A DNA stretch of 64,000 bases from Bosea sp. (in: a-proteobacteria) (lineage in GTDB: Bacteria > Pseudomonadota > Alphaproteobacteria > Rhizobiales > Beijerinckiaceae). The notes under the pieces were generated by a model, which made no database searches, was not told where the DNA came from, and saw nothing but the letters and a program-made list of their open reading frames with translations. The translations under genes were made by a program, and so were the position numbers. The stretch is taken from the NCBI RefSeq assembly GCF_023953965.1, contig NZ_JAMLIX010000001.1, positions 2,480,501 to 2,544,500 of the forward strand. Direction: 5' to 3'. This document shows positions 16,047 to 25,167 of the stretch, piece after piece; the first letter of the stretch is position 1; the number at the start of each line of letters is the position of its first letter.

Positions 16047-16667
16047 ATGGATATTGCGATGTCTTTTCAGGTTTCGATCCCCGGCGGGGCCAGCTTCACC
16101 CCCTTCCTCCCGCGCCCCGACATCGCGCCGGACGCCTTCGGGCGCGGTTCCAGGCCGGTCTTCGTCATCGATGCCGCGCTGAACCTGCACTTCGGCAATT
16201 GCGGCGCTGCGGCGCTCGCCCGCGACGGGCTCGGCGGCGGCGAACGCTTCACGGCGCGCGACAAGGAGTTCATGGCGCGGCTCACGCTCTGGCTGAAGCG
16301 CTGCCGCAACGGGGCTGCCGCCGGCGAGACGCGGCTGCCGCTGTCGCTCGGCAGCGGGCGGCAGATCGCGGTGGATGCCGTCCATCTGGCGAGCATCGGA
16401 TTGTTCGTGCTGACGGTGGACGATCCGGAAAGCGCCATCGACCGCAACATCGCCCGGGTCGGCGAGGCCTGCGGCCTGACGCCGACGGAGGAGCGGATGC
16501 TCGCCCTGATGGCCGAAGGGCTCGATACCATCACCGCCGCCCGGCGGCTGGGCATCGCGACGACCACGGCCCGGACGCATCTGCAGCGCCTCTTCGCCAA
16601 GACCGGCACGGCCCGGCAGAGCGAGCTCGTCCGCTTCGTCGCGATCTATGTCGCGCAAGCGCGCTGA
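16047..16667 (+). CDS. Short LuxR-type helix-turn-helix regulator
   Basis: 206 residues with a C-terminal LuxR helix-turn-helix at about 140-200 (LTPTEERMLALMAEGLDTITAA then TTTARTHLQRLFAKTGTARQSEL). The N-terminal 130 residues match the layout of the PAS-to-linker region of the regulator at 12,861-14,000 (FVIDAALNLHFGNCGAAAL against ILDPDMRIIYANEGADEIL), so it looks like a version lacking the N-terminal sensor. ATG 16047 is preceded by AGGTGCAGGG-like sequence; ATG 16059 is also possible. It lies 295 bases upstream of the hyu operon on the same strand and could regulate it. Confidence 0.82.
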   Translation: MDIAMSFQVSIPGGASFTPFLPRPDIAPDAFGRGSRPVFVIDAALNLHFGNCGAAALARDGLGGGERFTARDKEFMARLTLWLKRCRNGAAAGETRLPLSLGSGRQIAVDAVHLASIGLFVLTVDDPESAIDRNIARVGEACGLTPTEERMLALMAEGLDTITAARRLGIATTTARTHLQRLFAKTGTARQSELVRFVAIYVAQAR

Positions 16668-16869
16668 GGCAGCGCGCCCCGCCAGCGCCCCCACACGTCG
16701 CATATTGGCAGGCTGAGGCTCGCGGCGCGTCGCCGCAATACCGCGCCGAAACAGCCATCGCCGCGCATCCGCCGGCGACACGCCGCGCGCGCCTTCCGGC
16801 TCGCTTGAAAAATCCCGGTTTCGAGACAAGGGCCCGCCGGCTGCCCCCGCGCGGAGGGCTGCGCCGAAT

Positions 16870-16950
16870 GATGTTGACAGAAAATTCGATATCTGAAACT
16901 CTGAAAATAATTCTAAGTATTGTAATAAAATACGTAAAATCAAAACCGGG
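16870..16950 (+). promoter_or_regulatory. AT-rich promoter region of the hyu/Dpp operon
   Basis: A sharply AT-rich island in GC-rich surroundings, with a perfect TTGACA at 16874-16879; no strong -10 box is found at 17 bases. It contains a direct repeat (tctgaaa at 16893-16899, ctgaaaa at 16901-16907) and a gtatt/aatac inverted repeat near 16918-16934. GGGAGGG just before the 16963 ATG is the ribosome-binding site. The rest of 16668-16869 shows no gene. Confidence 0.45.
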
Positions 16951-16962
16951 AGGGCCATCGTG

Positions 16963-18525
16963 ATGCGCATTGGAATCGTGACGGCGGTCGCGCTGTCCTT
17001 GCTGCAAATGCAGGCGGGCGGGGTAGCGGCGCAGGAGAGCAAGGCAACAACGGCGCGGGTCGCGATCGCCTCGACGATCGATACGCTCGATCCCGCCAAG
17101 ATCACCGCCAATCTGTCGGGCGCCGTCCTGAGGACGGTTTTCGAGCAGCTGGTGAAGCGCAATGCGGACGGCAGCTTCGAAGGGCTTCTGGCGACGTCCT
17201 GGTCGGTCGACGAGAGCAAGACCGTCTGGACCTTCAATCTGCGGCGGGATGTCAGGTTCCACGACGGCGAGCCCTTCAATGCCGCCGCCGTCGAGCGCAC
17301 CTTCGCCCGTGTTCTGGACCCCAATGCGGTGATCCCGCTGCGGCAGAATCTCGGGCCGATCAAGGCCGTCAAGGCCGTCGACCCCTTCACCGTCACCATC
17401 GAGACCAAGGCGCCGTTCAACGGGCTGCTCGGCGGGCTGACCCATCAGGTGGCGAGCATCGTCAGCCCCCGGACGCTGGAGCAATGGGGCAGCGAGCTCG
17501 GCCGCCATCCCGGCGCCGGGACCGGCCCTTTCAAGATCGCGAGCTTCCGGCTTCCCGATGAGCTGAAGCTCGAAAGGTTCGACGGCTATTGGGGTCCGAA
17601 GGCGCGGGTCGGGGCGATGGAGATCCTCGCGCGTGCCGACGCCCAGACGCGCCTCGCCTCGCTATTGAGCGACGAGGTCGACCTCGATTTCTACGTCTCG
17701 CCCGAGGGGCAGGGCCGGGTCAAGGCGAGCGACGGCCACGACGTCGCGATGATCGAGGGCGACCGCTTCTTCATGGTCGCGCTGCCGATGGCGCACCCCG
17801 CCTTCCAGGACATCCGCGTGCGCAAGGCGCTGAACCACGCGATCGACCGGGAGCAGATCGTCAAGTCGGTCTATCTCGGCGCCGCCACGGTGGTCGATGC
17901 CGCGATCACGCCCGGCATGTTCGGCTATGCGCCGGGCAGCGCCTACACATACGATCCCGCGCTCGCCAAGAAGCTGCTCGAGGAGGCGGGCTGGAAGCTG
18001 AACGCGGCGGGCGTCCTCGAGAAGGACGGCCAGCCCTTCCCGACGCTGCGCCTGCTCGCGAGCCGCGGCCGCTATCAGAAGGACAGCCAACTCGCCGAGG
18101 TCGTGCTGGCCTATCTCAAGCGGATCGGGGTTCCCGCCACGCTGCAGCTCGAGGAGTTCGCCGTCTTCTTCCCGGCCGCTCAGGAGGCTTCCAAGACCGG
18201 CACGGGCCTGGTCCAGATGGCCTGGAGCTCTCCGACCGGGGATGGCGGATGGATGATCTGCGGCGTCTACGCTCCGGGAAACAGCTTCAACTTCGGCAAG
18301 TACGACAATCCGGAGATGGCGAAGTATTGCAAGGATATTCAAAACGAATTCGACGTGACCAAGCGCAAGGCCCTCATTGCGGAAGCGGTCGGGAAAATCT
18401 ATGCGGACGTTCCGGCGATCTATATGGTGATACCGAATTATATCGTCGGATATAAGAAAGGCCTCTCCGGGGTTGAGTATTCGCCTGCCGAATATCACTC
18501 GCTGAATAATATCGAGAAAAAGTAA
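16963..18525 (+). CDS. ABC transporter solute-binding protein, family 5 (peptide/opine/nickel type)
   Basis: Periplasmic solute receptor of 520 residues. Residues 1-24 form a signal peptide (MRIGIVTAVALSLLQMQAG, ending AAQ). The SBP_bac_5 domain follows: ASTIDTLDPAKITANLSG, GLLATSWSVDESKTVWTFNLRRDVRFHDGEPFNAAAVE (in parts), and VRKALNHAIDREQIVKSV. No lipobox is seen. It opens an operon with hyuA, hyuB and two Dpp-type permeases, so the ligand is probably a cyclic amide, modified amino acid or peptide-like compound that the hyu enzymes open. A GTG at 16960 is in frame but the ATG has better spacing from the GGAGGG. Confidence 0.92.
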   Translation: MRIGIVTAVALSLLQMQAGGVAAQESKATTARVAIASTIDTLDPAKITANLSGAVLRTVFEQLVKRNADGSFEGLLATSWSVDESKTVWTFNLRRDVRFHDGEPFNAAAVERTFARVLDPNAVIPLRQNLGPIKAVKAVDPFTVTIETKAPFNGLLGGLTHQVASIVSPRTLEQWGSELGRHPGAGTGPFKIASFRLPDELKLERFDGYWGPKARVGAMEILARADAQTRLASLLSDEVDLDFYVSPEGQGRVKASDGHDVAMIEGDRFFMVALPMAHPAFQDIRVRKALNHAIDREQIVKSVYLGAATVVDAAITPGMFGYAPGSAYTYDPALAKKLLEEAGWKLNAAGVLEKDGQPFPTLRLLASRGRYQKDSQLAEVVLAYLKRIGVPATLQLEEFAVFFPAAQEASKTGTGLVQMAWSSPTGDGGWMICGVYAPGNSFNFGKYDNPEMAKYCKDIQNEFDVTKRKALIAEAVGKIYADVPAIYMVIPNYIVGYKKGLSGVEYSPAEYHSLNNIEKK

Positions 18526-18562
18526 CTGGATCGATACCGGGTGAGATGGAGGCGCAATTTCG

Positions 18563-20599
18563 ATGAAAGCGGTCTTTGGCGTGGATGTCGGAGGAACCTT
18601 TACCGACTGCGTGATGGTGCTCGATAACGGTGATGTTCTTCTGAAGAAGGTCGCGACCAGGTCCGATTCGCCTGACATCGCGGTTCTCGACGGGTTCTCC
18701 CAGTTGCGGGAGCGCGTCGTGGATGAGGACTGCGAGATCGTCCATTTCGGCCACGGCACCACGATCGCCACCAATACCGTGATCGAGGAGAACGGCGCGG
18801 ATGTCGGCGTCCTGGTGACCAGGGGATTTCGCGATTCCCTGTTCATCGGCCGGGCCCGGTTTCCCAATCCGACCAACCTCAACGGGCCCCTGCCGCGGCC
18901 GCTGGTGCAGCGGCGCAACGTGCGCGAGATCGACGAGCGCCTCAACGTCAAGGGCGAGGTGGTGCGCGCCCTCGACCTCGATGGCGCCGTCGAGGCGGCG
19001 CACGCGCTCGTGCGCGAGCACGGCGTCAAGGCGATCGCGGTCTGCCTCCTGCATGCTTACAAGAACCCGGTGCACGAGCGCCGGATCAAGGAGGCGCTGG
19101 GCGCCGCGCTGCCTGGCCTGCTCGTCACGATCTCCTCGGATATCTCGCCGCGCCCGCGCGAGTTCGAGCGTTTCACGGCGGCTGTGATGAACAGCTATGT
19201 GGGCGAGAGGATGCGCGACTATCTCATGGCGCTGCGGACGAAGGCCAAGGCGGCCGGCGTCGGCGCGCAAATCCTTCTCACCAAATCGGATGGCGGCGTC
19301 TTCAACATCGAGACGGCGGCCGATTATCCGGTGCAGACGATGCTGTCGGGCCCGGCGGCGGGGGTCGTCGCGGCGCATCACTACGCAAAGCAGGCGGGCT
19401 TCGACAAGATCCTGACCTGGGACATGGGCGGGACGAGCCTCGACGTCTCGGTGATCGGCGGGCGCATACCCTATACGGAAGAGGCGCAAGTCGGCGCGCA
19501 CCCGCTGTTCCTGCCCAGCGTGGACGTCTTCTCGGTCGGGGCGGGCGGCGGATCGATCGCCTCGGTCGACGCGGTCGGGATGCTGCATGTCGGGCCGCGC
19601 AGCGCCGGCGCGCTTCCCGGGCCGGCCTGCTACGGCCGCGGCGGAACCGAGCCGACCCTGACCGATGCCTATCTGGCGCTCGGCATCATCGATGCCGGCA
19701 GATTCGCCGACAAGGCGATCACGCTCGACCGCGAGAAATCGCTGAGCGCGCTCTCCGCCCTCGGCGAGCGGCTTTCGCTCGATCCGCTGACGACGGCCGA
19801 GGCGGTGCTGGAGGTGGCGACGGCCCAGATCCAGGCCAAATGCATGCCTTTCCTGGCGCGATACGGGATCGATCCGGACGAATACGCGCTGCTCGCCTAT
19901 GGCGGCGCCGGCCCGACGCAGTGCTTCCTCTACGCACGCTCGGCCGGGATCCGCCGCGTGGTGGTGCCGCGCTATCCGGGCCTGCTCTGCGCGCTGGGGA
20001 CGCTGGTAGCCGATCTGCGCTTCGACGTTCCGAGGCGGATCGACAGCCTGGTCGACGGGATCGACGAGCAGGACTTCGACGACATGCTGCGCACCATGGC
20101 GACGGCGGCGACCGACAGGATCGCCGGCCAGAACATCGCCGTCGAATCCACCGCGATCGAGCGCCTCGCGCTGATGCGCTATCACGGGCAGTCCTTCGAG
20201 CTGGAGATCGTCCTGCCGCCCGGCAGGGTCGGCCGGGAGCGGCTGAAGGAGCTCTTCCACGCCGCCCATGCCGCCCGCTACGGCTATGCCGACCCGGCCG
20301 TGTCGATCGAGCTGATCTCCATCGTGGTGCGCTCGATCGGCGTCAGGCGGAAGGTGGAGCTCAAGGGGCCGGTGCAGCCGCGCCCCTTTTCTCCCGACGG
20401 CGTCCGCGCCGTCTACACGGACGGCCAGTGGACGGAGATCCCTTACGTCGACCGCGCGAACCTCAGGGCCGGGCACGAGATGCGCGGGCCGCTGCTGATC
20501 GACCAGGAAGACACGACGATATTCGTCACCGCCGGCTTCGACATCACCGTCGATTCCTATCTGAACGTCGTGGGGGATCGTCATGAAAAACTGGTCTGA
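18563..20599 (+). CDS. hyuA: Hydantoinase/oxoprolinase subunit A (HyuA)
   Basis: ATP-dependent amidohydrolase alpha subunit of 678 residues that, with HyuB, opens five-membered cyclic amides such as N-methylhydantoin or 5-oxoproline; acetophenone carboxylase subunits are also relatives. The N-terminal Hydant_A_N domain starts VFGVDVGGTFTDCVMV, the nucleotide motif ILTWDMGGTSLDVSVIGG lies near residue 290, and a glycine-rich SVGAGGGSIASVD follows. A GGAGG precedes the ATG by about 8 bases. Its end overlaps hyuB by 17 bases. The substrate is not readable from sequence. Confidence 0.93.
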   Translation: MKAVFGVDVGGTFTDCVMVLDNGDVLLKKVATRSDSPDIAVLDGFSQLRERVVDEDCEIVHFGHGTTIATNTVIEENGADVGVLVTRGFRDSLFIGRARFPNPTNLNGPLPRPLVQRRNVREIDERLNVKGEVVRALDLDGAVEAAHALVREHGVKAIAVCLLHAYKNPVHERRIKEALGAALPGLLVTISSDISPRPREFERFTAAVMNSYVGERMRDYLMALRTKAKAAGVGAQILLTKSDGGVFNIETAADYPVQTMLSGPAAGVVAAHHYAKQAGFDKILTWDMGGTSLDVSVIGGRIPYTEEAQVGAHPLFLPSVDVFSVGAGGGSIASVDAVGMLHVGPRSAGALPGPACYGRGGTEPTLTDAYLALGIIDAGRFADKAITLDREKSLSALSALGERLSLDPLTTAEAVLEVATAQIQAKCMPFLARYGIDPDEYALLAYGGAGPTQCFLYARSAGIRRVVVPRYPGLLCALGTLVADLRFDVPRRIDSLVDGIDEQDFDDMLRTMATAATDRIAGQNIAVESTAIERLALMRYHGQSFELEIVLPPGRVGRERLKELFHAAHAARYGYADPAVSIELISIVVRSIGVRRKVELKGPVQPRPFSPDGVRAVYTDGQWTEIPYVDRANLRAGHEMRGPLLIDQEDTTIFVTAGFDITVDSYLNVVGDRHEKLV

Positions 20600-22385
20600 C
20601 GCGGTTCATCTCCAGATTCTGAACAGCAGGCTGCTCGCCCTGACCTCGGAATTCGCCGAAAACATCCTGAGGGCCGCCCATTCGACCTTCGTCAAGGAAA
20701 CCTGGGACATCGCGGCGCTGCTGATGACGAGCGAGGGAGAGATCGTGTCCTCGCCCAGGGAGATCGGGGCCAAGCGCCTGGGCATGTCGCTGCGGAAGTG
20801 GCTCGAGACCAAACCCTCGGTCAAGCCCGGCGATATCTTCATCAGCAACGACCCGAACACGTCGTACATGGCCACCCATCTGAACGACCTGTTCTTCTGG
20901 AAACCGGTCTTTCTCGACGGCGAGGTGGCCTGCTATGCGCTGGGCTTCGTGCATGTCAGCGATGTCGGCGGGGCGGTTCCCGGCAGCATCACCCCGACAT
21001 CGACCGACCTGTTCCAGGAGGGCGTGAAGATCCCGCCGGTGAAGATCGTCTCGGAGGGCGTGTTCAACGACAGCATCCGCGAGATCATCATCGCCAATTC
21101 GCGTGTCCCCAAGCAGATCTGGGGCGACGCCACGGCGCTTCTCGGCTCGCTGTCGATCTTCGAGAGCAAGCTCCTGGACTTCATCAGCGCGTACAGCATC
21201 GACGAATTCAAGGTCGTGACGGAAAAGCTCCTGTCGATCTCCGAAGCGCGCGCCAGGTCGATCATCCGTACCATCCCCAACGGGACCTACCGCTTCGACG
21301 ATTACATCGACGGCCTCGTCCAGGGCGATCCGATCAAGCTGTCGCTCGACGTGGTGGTCGAGGACGAGGAAGTCACCCTCGATTTCGGCCGGTTCCCGCC
21401 GGAGGTCGCGGCCGCCTACAACGTCTACAGCCATTCCCAGACCGGCGACTGGGGGTTGACCCGCGCCTTCATGGACTTCTTCCAGACCACCGACCCCGCC
21501 ATCGCCTGGAACAGCGGGCTCGTCCGGCCGGTCAAGGTCAAGGCGCCGAAGGGCAGCATCGTCAATCCGAAGCCGAACGCGGCCTGCGGCGCGCGGGTCG
21601 CGACCTTCTTCCGGGTCTATTACATGATATTCGGCGCGCTCGGGCGGGCCTTGCAGGGCATCCTGCCCAGCTCCGGGCCCGGATCGACCGGGGTGATGCT
21701 GATCGCCACGGCCGATCCGATCACCGGCGACAACGCGATCAATGTCGGCCAGGCCCTGTTCGGCGGCTGCGGCGCCCGCCCCGGCTCCGACGGCTACGAC
21801 AGCAACGAGATGGTGTCCTGGTATCTGCGCAACATCCCCGTCGAGCTGCTCGAGCACGAGCTGTCCGTGCTGTTTCGCGAATATGCCTACGCCGTCGATA
21901 CGGGGGGCGCCGGCCGCCATCGCGGCGGGCACGGAACCAAGGTCGCGGTGGAGTTCCTGAGCGACGCGACCGTCACGATCCGGGGCTTGCAGCGCTTCCA
22001 GTTCCGCGCGTGGGGCGTCGAGGGCGGCGAGGCCGGCGCGCTCGGCCAGGTCATCGTCAACGAGGGCACCAACAGGGAGGTGCGGCTGGATGCCGTTTCC
22101 GTTCTGAAATTCGCGCCGGGCGACACGCTGTCGGTCGTCTCTCCCGGCGGGGGCGGGCTCGGCGACCCGTTCGCGCGCCCTGCGGACAAGGTGCTCGGCG
22201 AATTCGAGAACGGCCTGGTGAGCGCGCAGAAGGCCGCCGAGAGCTACGGGGTCGTGATCGTCGACGGACGGGTCGATCCCGCCGCGACGCAGAGGCTGCG
22301 TTCGTCGGCCGTGCGGCCCAAGGCGGAGCACTTCGACTTCGGCGAGGAGCGCAGGCGCTACGAAGCCCGCGGCGAAGGCGCATGA
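20583..22385 (+). CDS. hyuB: Hydantoinase/oxoprolinase subunit B (HyuB)
   Basis: Partner subunit of 600 residues. Family segments include the start VHLQILNSRLLALTSEFAENI, ISNDPNTSYMATHLNDLFF, GALGRALQGILPSSGPGSTG, GGAGRHRGGHGTKVAVEFL and the near-terminal SPGGGGLGDPFARPADKVL. Together with HyuA it is expected to form the cytoplasmic ATP-dependent ring-opening enzyme. Its position between a solute-binding gene and two permease genes ties uptake to hydrolysis. It could also be an acetophenone-carboxylase-like subunit, but the extra subunits of such enzymes are absent. Confidence 0.93.
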   Translation: MKNWSDAVHLQILNSRLLALTSEFAENILRAAHSTFVKETWDIAALLMTSEGEIVSSPREIGAKRLGMSLRKWLETKPSVKPGDIFISNDPNTSYMATHLNDLFFWKPVFLDGEVACYALGFVHVSDVGGAVPGSITPTSTDLFQEGVKIPPVKIVSEGVFNDSIREIIIANSRVPKQIWGDATALLGSLSIFESKLLDFISAYSIDEFKVVTEKLLSISEARARSIIRTIPNGTYRFDDYIDGLVQGDPIKLSLDVVVEDEEVTLDFGRFPPEVAAAYNVYSHSQTGDWGLTRAFMDFFQTTDPAIAWNSGLVRPVKVKAPKGSIVNPKPNAACGARVATFFRVYYMIFGALGRALQGILPSSGPGSTGVMLIATADPITGDNAINVGQALFGGCGARPGSDGYDSNEMVSWYLRNIPVELLEHELSVLFREYAYAVDTGGAGRHRGGHGTKVAVEFLSDATVTIRGLQRFQFRAWGVEGGEAGALGQVIVNEGTNREVRLDAVSVLKFAPGDTLSVVSPGGGGLGDPFARPADKVLGEFENGLVSAQKAAESYGVVIVDGRVDPAATQRLRSSAVRPKAEHFDFGEERRRYEARGEGA

Positions 22386-22430
22386 TGCAGGCGGGGAGGC
22401 GCGGAGGCGATCTGGGGCGGAGGAGGGGCG

Positions 22431-23354
22431 ATGCATAAACTTGCCCTGACGCGCGACAGCATTCTGAGCCTTCTCATCCTCTTCACGCTGGTCTTCTTCA
22501 TGATCCGGCTCGCGCCGGGCGATCCTGTGAGGCTCCTCGTGGGCGTTTCCGGATCGCAGGAGCAGGTCGAGGAGGTGCGCAGGCAGCTCGGCTTCGATCT
22601 TCCGGTCTGGCGCCAGTATTTCGTCTACCTGTCTAATGTCCTGCATCTGGATTCCGGTAACTCGATCGTTTCCGGCCGGCCGGTGGTGCTGGAGGTCGCG
22701 GATGCGCTGCCCTATACGGTGTCGCTGGTGGCGATCAGCCTTCTCCTGGCGCTGGTCTTCGCGGTTCCCGCCGGCTTCGCCGCCGCGATCCATCGCGGAA
22801 CCTTCGTCGATGCGCTCGTCACCGCCGGCTCGGTGGGGATTGCGTCGATACCGGCGTTCTGGCTGGCGCTGGTCCTGATCGATTACCTGTCGGTGCGCCT
22901 CGGGCTGCTGCCGTCTTCCGGGGCCTCCTCCTGGCGGCATGCGATCCTGCCCGCGATCGTGCTCGCGACATCCCAGTTCGGCATCATCGCGCGCCTCGTC
23001 CGCACGAGCGTGGTCGACGAGCTCGCCTCCGACTACATCCGCACCGCGCGCGCGAAAGGCGCGCGGCCGTGGCGGGTGATGACGATCCATGTCATGCGCA
23101 ATGCGGCGGTCCCCGTCGTGACGATCGTCGGCCTCCAGTTCGGGCTGCTGCTCGGCGGCGCGGTCGTGACCGAGACCATCTTCAACTGGCCGGGGCTCGG
23201 GCGGCTGATGATCCGCTCGCTGCTGCTCAGGGATTATCCGGTGATCCAGTTCCTGGTGCTGACCTTCGGCGTCGGCATCACCATCTTGAACCTGCTGATC
23301 GACCTGCTGGTTTCGGTGATCGACCCGCGGCTGAAGAGCGGCGAGGGCCGGTGA
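22431..23354 (+). CDS. Dpp/Opp-type ABC transporter permease 1 (DppB-like)
   Basis: 307-residue inner-membrane permease with six predicted membrane segments. The N-terminus has the DppB-type MIRLAPGDPVRLLVG then a periplasmic segment with QLGFDLPVWRQYFVYL, and the cytoplasmic EAA-type loop is SDYIRTARAKGARPWRVMTIHVMRNAAVPV near residues 203-232. It is followed 4 bases later by the second permease. It should pair with the solute-binding protein at 16,963. No peptide-type ATPase gene follows, which is unusual (see findings). Confidence 0.92.
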   Translation: MHKLALTRDSILSLLILFTLVFFMIRLAPGDPVRLLVGVSGSQEQVEEVRRQLGFDLPVWRQYFVYLSNVLHLDSGNSIVSGRPVVLEVADALPYTVSLVAISLLLALVFAVPAGFAAAIHRGTFVDALVTAGSVGIASIPAFWLALVLIDYLSVRLGLLPSSGASSWRHAILPAIVLATSQFGIIARLVRTSVVDELASDYIRTARAKGARPWRVMTIHVMRNAAVPVVTIVGLQFGLLLGGAVVTETIFNWPGLGRLMIRSLLLRDYPVIQFLVLTFGVGITILNLLIDLLVSVIDPRLKSGEGR

Positions 23355-23358
23355 AGGC

Positions 23359-24219
23359 ATGAGATACCTCCCACCCTGGCTGGCACGCCCGGGCGCTGCG
23401 AGGCGTTCCGCCAGCCCACCGCCGACCCTGGTGATCGGCTCGCTGATCGTGCTGCTGCTTCTCGCCTTCCCCTTGCTGGGCCCCTTGCTGTGGAGGGTCG
23501 ATCCGCTCGAGCAATCGCTGATCGATTCCCTGGCCGGCAGTTCCTGGCAGCATCCGCTCGGGGCCGATCAGCAAGGGCGCGACATTCTCGCCCGCCTGAT
23601 CGCGGGAGGGCGGCTGTCGCTCGTCATCGGGATCGCGAGCATGCTGGTGGGGCTCGTCGTCGGATGCGCGTTCGGCATTGCCGCGGCGCTGTCGAAAGGC
23701 GCACTCCGCAGCGCGTTCCTGCGGCTGGTGGATGCCTTGCTGGCCATTCCCGGTATCGTCCAGGCGGTGATCTTCGTCACGATCCTAGGCCAGAGCCTGA
23801 CGGCCCTGATCATCGCGCTGGGGTGCTACAGCATTCCGATCTTCGCAAGATCATCCTACAACGCCGTGCGTCAGATCCAGACACAGGTCTATTTCGAGGC
23901 GGCTGCCGCGATCGGCGTCAGGATCGGAAGACTGACCTGGCGCTATATCCTCCCGAACATACTTCCGCTCATCGTGACGATCGGCACCTTGAGGATCGGC
24001 GCGAACATCCTGACCGGCGCCGCCCTGAATTTCCTCGGCCTCGGCGTCCAGCCACCGACGGCCGAATGGGGCCTGATGATCGCCGACGCCAAGGAGTTTT
24101 CATACATGAAGCCGGAGCTCCTGTTCTATCCGGGCGCGCTCCTGTTCCTGACCGGCCTCGGCTTCGGCCTGCTCGGCGACGGGGTGAGGGACTGGATCGA
24201 TGCGAAGAGGAGCGGATAA
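23359..24219 (+). CDS. Dpp/Opp-type ABC transporter permease 2 (DppC-like)
   Basis: 286-residue inner-membrane permease. The N-terminus carries the first membrane helix (VIGSLIVLLLLAFPLLGPLL), then HPLGADQQGRDILARLIAGGR, the DppC signature region. The EAA loop is VYFEAAAAIGVRIGRLTWRYILPNILPLI around residues 176-204, and the C-terminus has the typical LGLGVQPPTAEWGLMI segment. It forms a heterodimer with the preceding permease. The next gene on the strand is an IclR regulator, not an ATPase, so ATPases must come from elsewhere or be shared. Confidence 0.92.
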   Translation: MRYLPPWLARPGAARRSASPPPTLVIGSLIVLLLLAFPLLGPLLWRVDPLEQSLIDSLAGSSWQHPLGADQQGRDILARLIAGGRLSLVIGIASMLVGLVVGCAFGIAAALSKGALRSAFLRLVDALLAIPGIVQAVIFVTILGQSLTALIIALGCYSIPIFARSSYNAVRQIQTQVYFEAAAAIGVRIGRLTWRYILPNILPLIVTIGTLRIGANILTGAALNFLGLGVQPPTAEWGLMIADAKEFSYMKPELLFYPGALLFLTGLGFGLLGDGVRDWIDAKRSG

Positions 24220-24302
24220 GCGGTTTAATTCAAAATTATACATCGAATATTCTTTGCAATCGCAAGATTAAGAAGCCGGGATCGAGAAAATTGAGCAAGG
24301 AC
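24220..24302 (+). promoter_or_regulatory. AT-rich leader of the IclR gene
   Basis: This 83-base gap is far richer in A+T than its surroundings. It contains atcgaatattc (24242-24252), which matches, 10 of 11 bases, the reverse complement of 16880-16890 in the hyu promoter region. This may be a shared regulator site or chance. Confidence 0.3.
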
Positions 24303-25076
24303 ATGAAGAAAGCGCGTGCCGAAGCCGACGCATCGGGGGATGACGATCCCCTCTTCGTGCGCTCGCTTGCCAAGGCGTTTCATATCCTCGAGGCGTTCAA
24401 GCAGCCGGGCGGCAATCTCGGGCTTGCGCAGCTGTGCGAGATCACCGGCTATGACAAGAGCACGGTGCAAAGGTTCGTGCATACGCTCGAACGTATCGGA
24501 TATCTCGAAAGGGACCCCGAAACCAGAAAATGCGGGATCTCCCTGAAGGTTCTCGAGCTCTCGCACGCGTATCTGCGCACGCATCAACTCGTGAGCAAGG
24601 CTTTCCCCTACCTCGTCCACCTGCGGCAGAAAACGGATGAGACGGTCAATCTCTGCGTCCTCGACGGTGCCGATACCGTCTATGTCTCGCGGATCGTGGG
24701 GTCCCACATCCTCAATACCGACATCATGGTCGGCTCCCGCCTGCCGTCCTACCGGACGGCGCCCGGCCTTTCGATCATGTCGCAGATGCCGCAGCCGGAG
24801 GTCCTGGCCATTCTGGAGAGCGTTCGGCTCGACGAAAACTACACCGTCCCGGGCATCATGAAGCGGATCGATCGCGTTGGAAAAGAAAGCTATGCGCTGA
24901 CGGTCGAAGAAATTTTTCCGAACGACATGTCGGTGGCCTGTCCGATCGTCTCGCATAATCGCGCGATCGGCGCCGTCAGTATCGGTTGCTCGACATTGCG
25001 GCGCAAGCCCGAGGACGTCGTCAACGATTTCGTTCCGTTGCTGCGCGGCGTCGCGCATTCGCTGTCGAACCTATGA
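24303..25076 (+). CDS. IclR-family transcriptional regulator (hyu module)
   Basis: 257 residues. The N-terminal winged helix-turn-helix (about 20-85) reads FVRSLAKAFHILEAFKQPGGNLGLAQLCEITGYDKSTVQRFVHTLERIGYL in successive helices, and the C-terminal effector-binding domain (about 95-255) includes ETVNLCVLDGADTVYVSRI and SVACPIVSHNRAIGAVSIG. It sits between the hyu/Dpp operon and the ThDP enzyme on the same strand and probably responds to their substrate. A TTG at 24291 is an alternative start, since the ATG has a ribosome-binding site that is very close. Base composition is less GC-rich than most of the window. Confidence 0.88.
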   Translation: MKKARAEADASGDDDPLFVRSLAKAFHILEAFKQPGGNLGLAQLCEITGYDKSTVQRFVHTLERIGYLERDPETRKCGISLKVLELSHAYLRTHQLVSKAFPYLVHLRQKTDETVNLCVLDGADTVYVSRIVGSHILNTDIMVGSRLPSYRTAPGLSIMSQMPQPEVLAILESVRLDENYTVPGIMKRIDRVGKESYALTVEEIFPNDMSVACPIVSHNRAIGAVSIGCSTLRRKPEDVVNDFVPLLRGVAHSLSNL

Positions 25077-25167
25077 GCGAACCGAACCGCAGAAGGGCGC
25101 ACCGGCCGTCGCGCGCGGAGGGGAGCGTCCGAAATCGAGAAACAGCAGGCCTTGAGAGGAGAGGAAC

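Noticed and set aside
18374..20584. 736-codon minus-strand open frame antisense to hyuA
   Set aside because: Same reason; hyuA on the plus strand carries intact nucleotide-binding motifs throughout.
20544..23360. 938-codon open frame on the minus strand, antisense to hyuB and the first Dpp permease
   Set aside because: It is a shadow of GC-rich genes on the plus strand: low-complexity Arg/Asp/His-rich translation, no domain, while the plus strand has clear families across the same bases.
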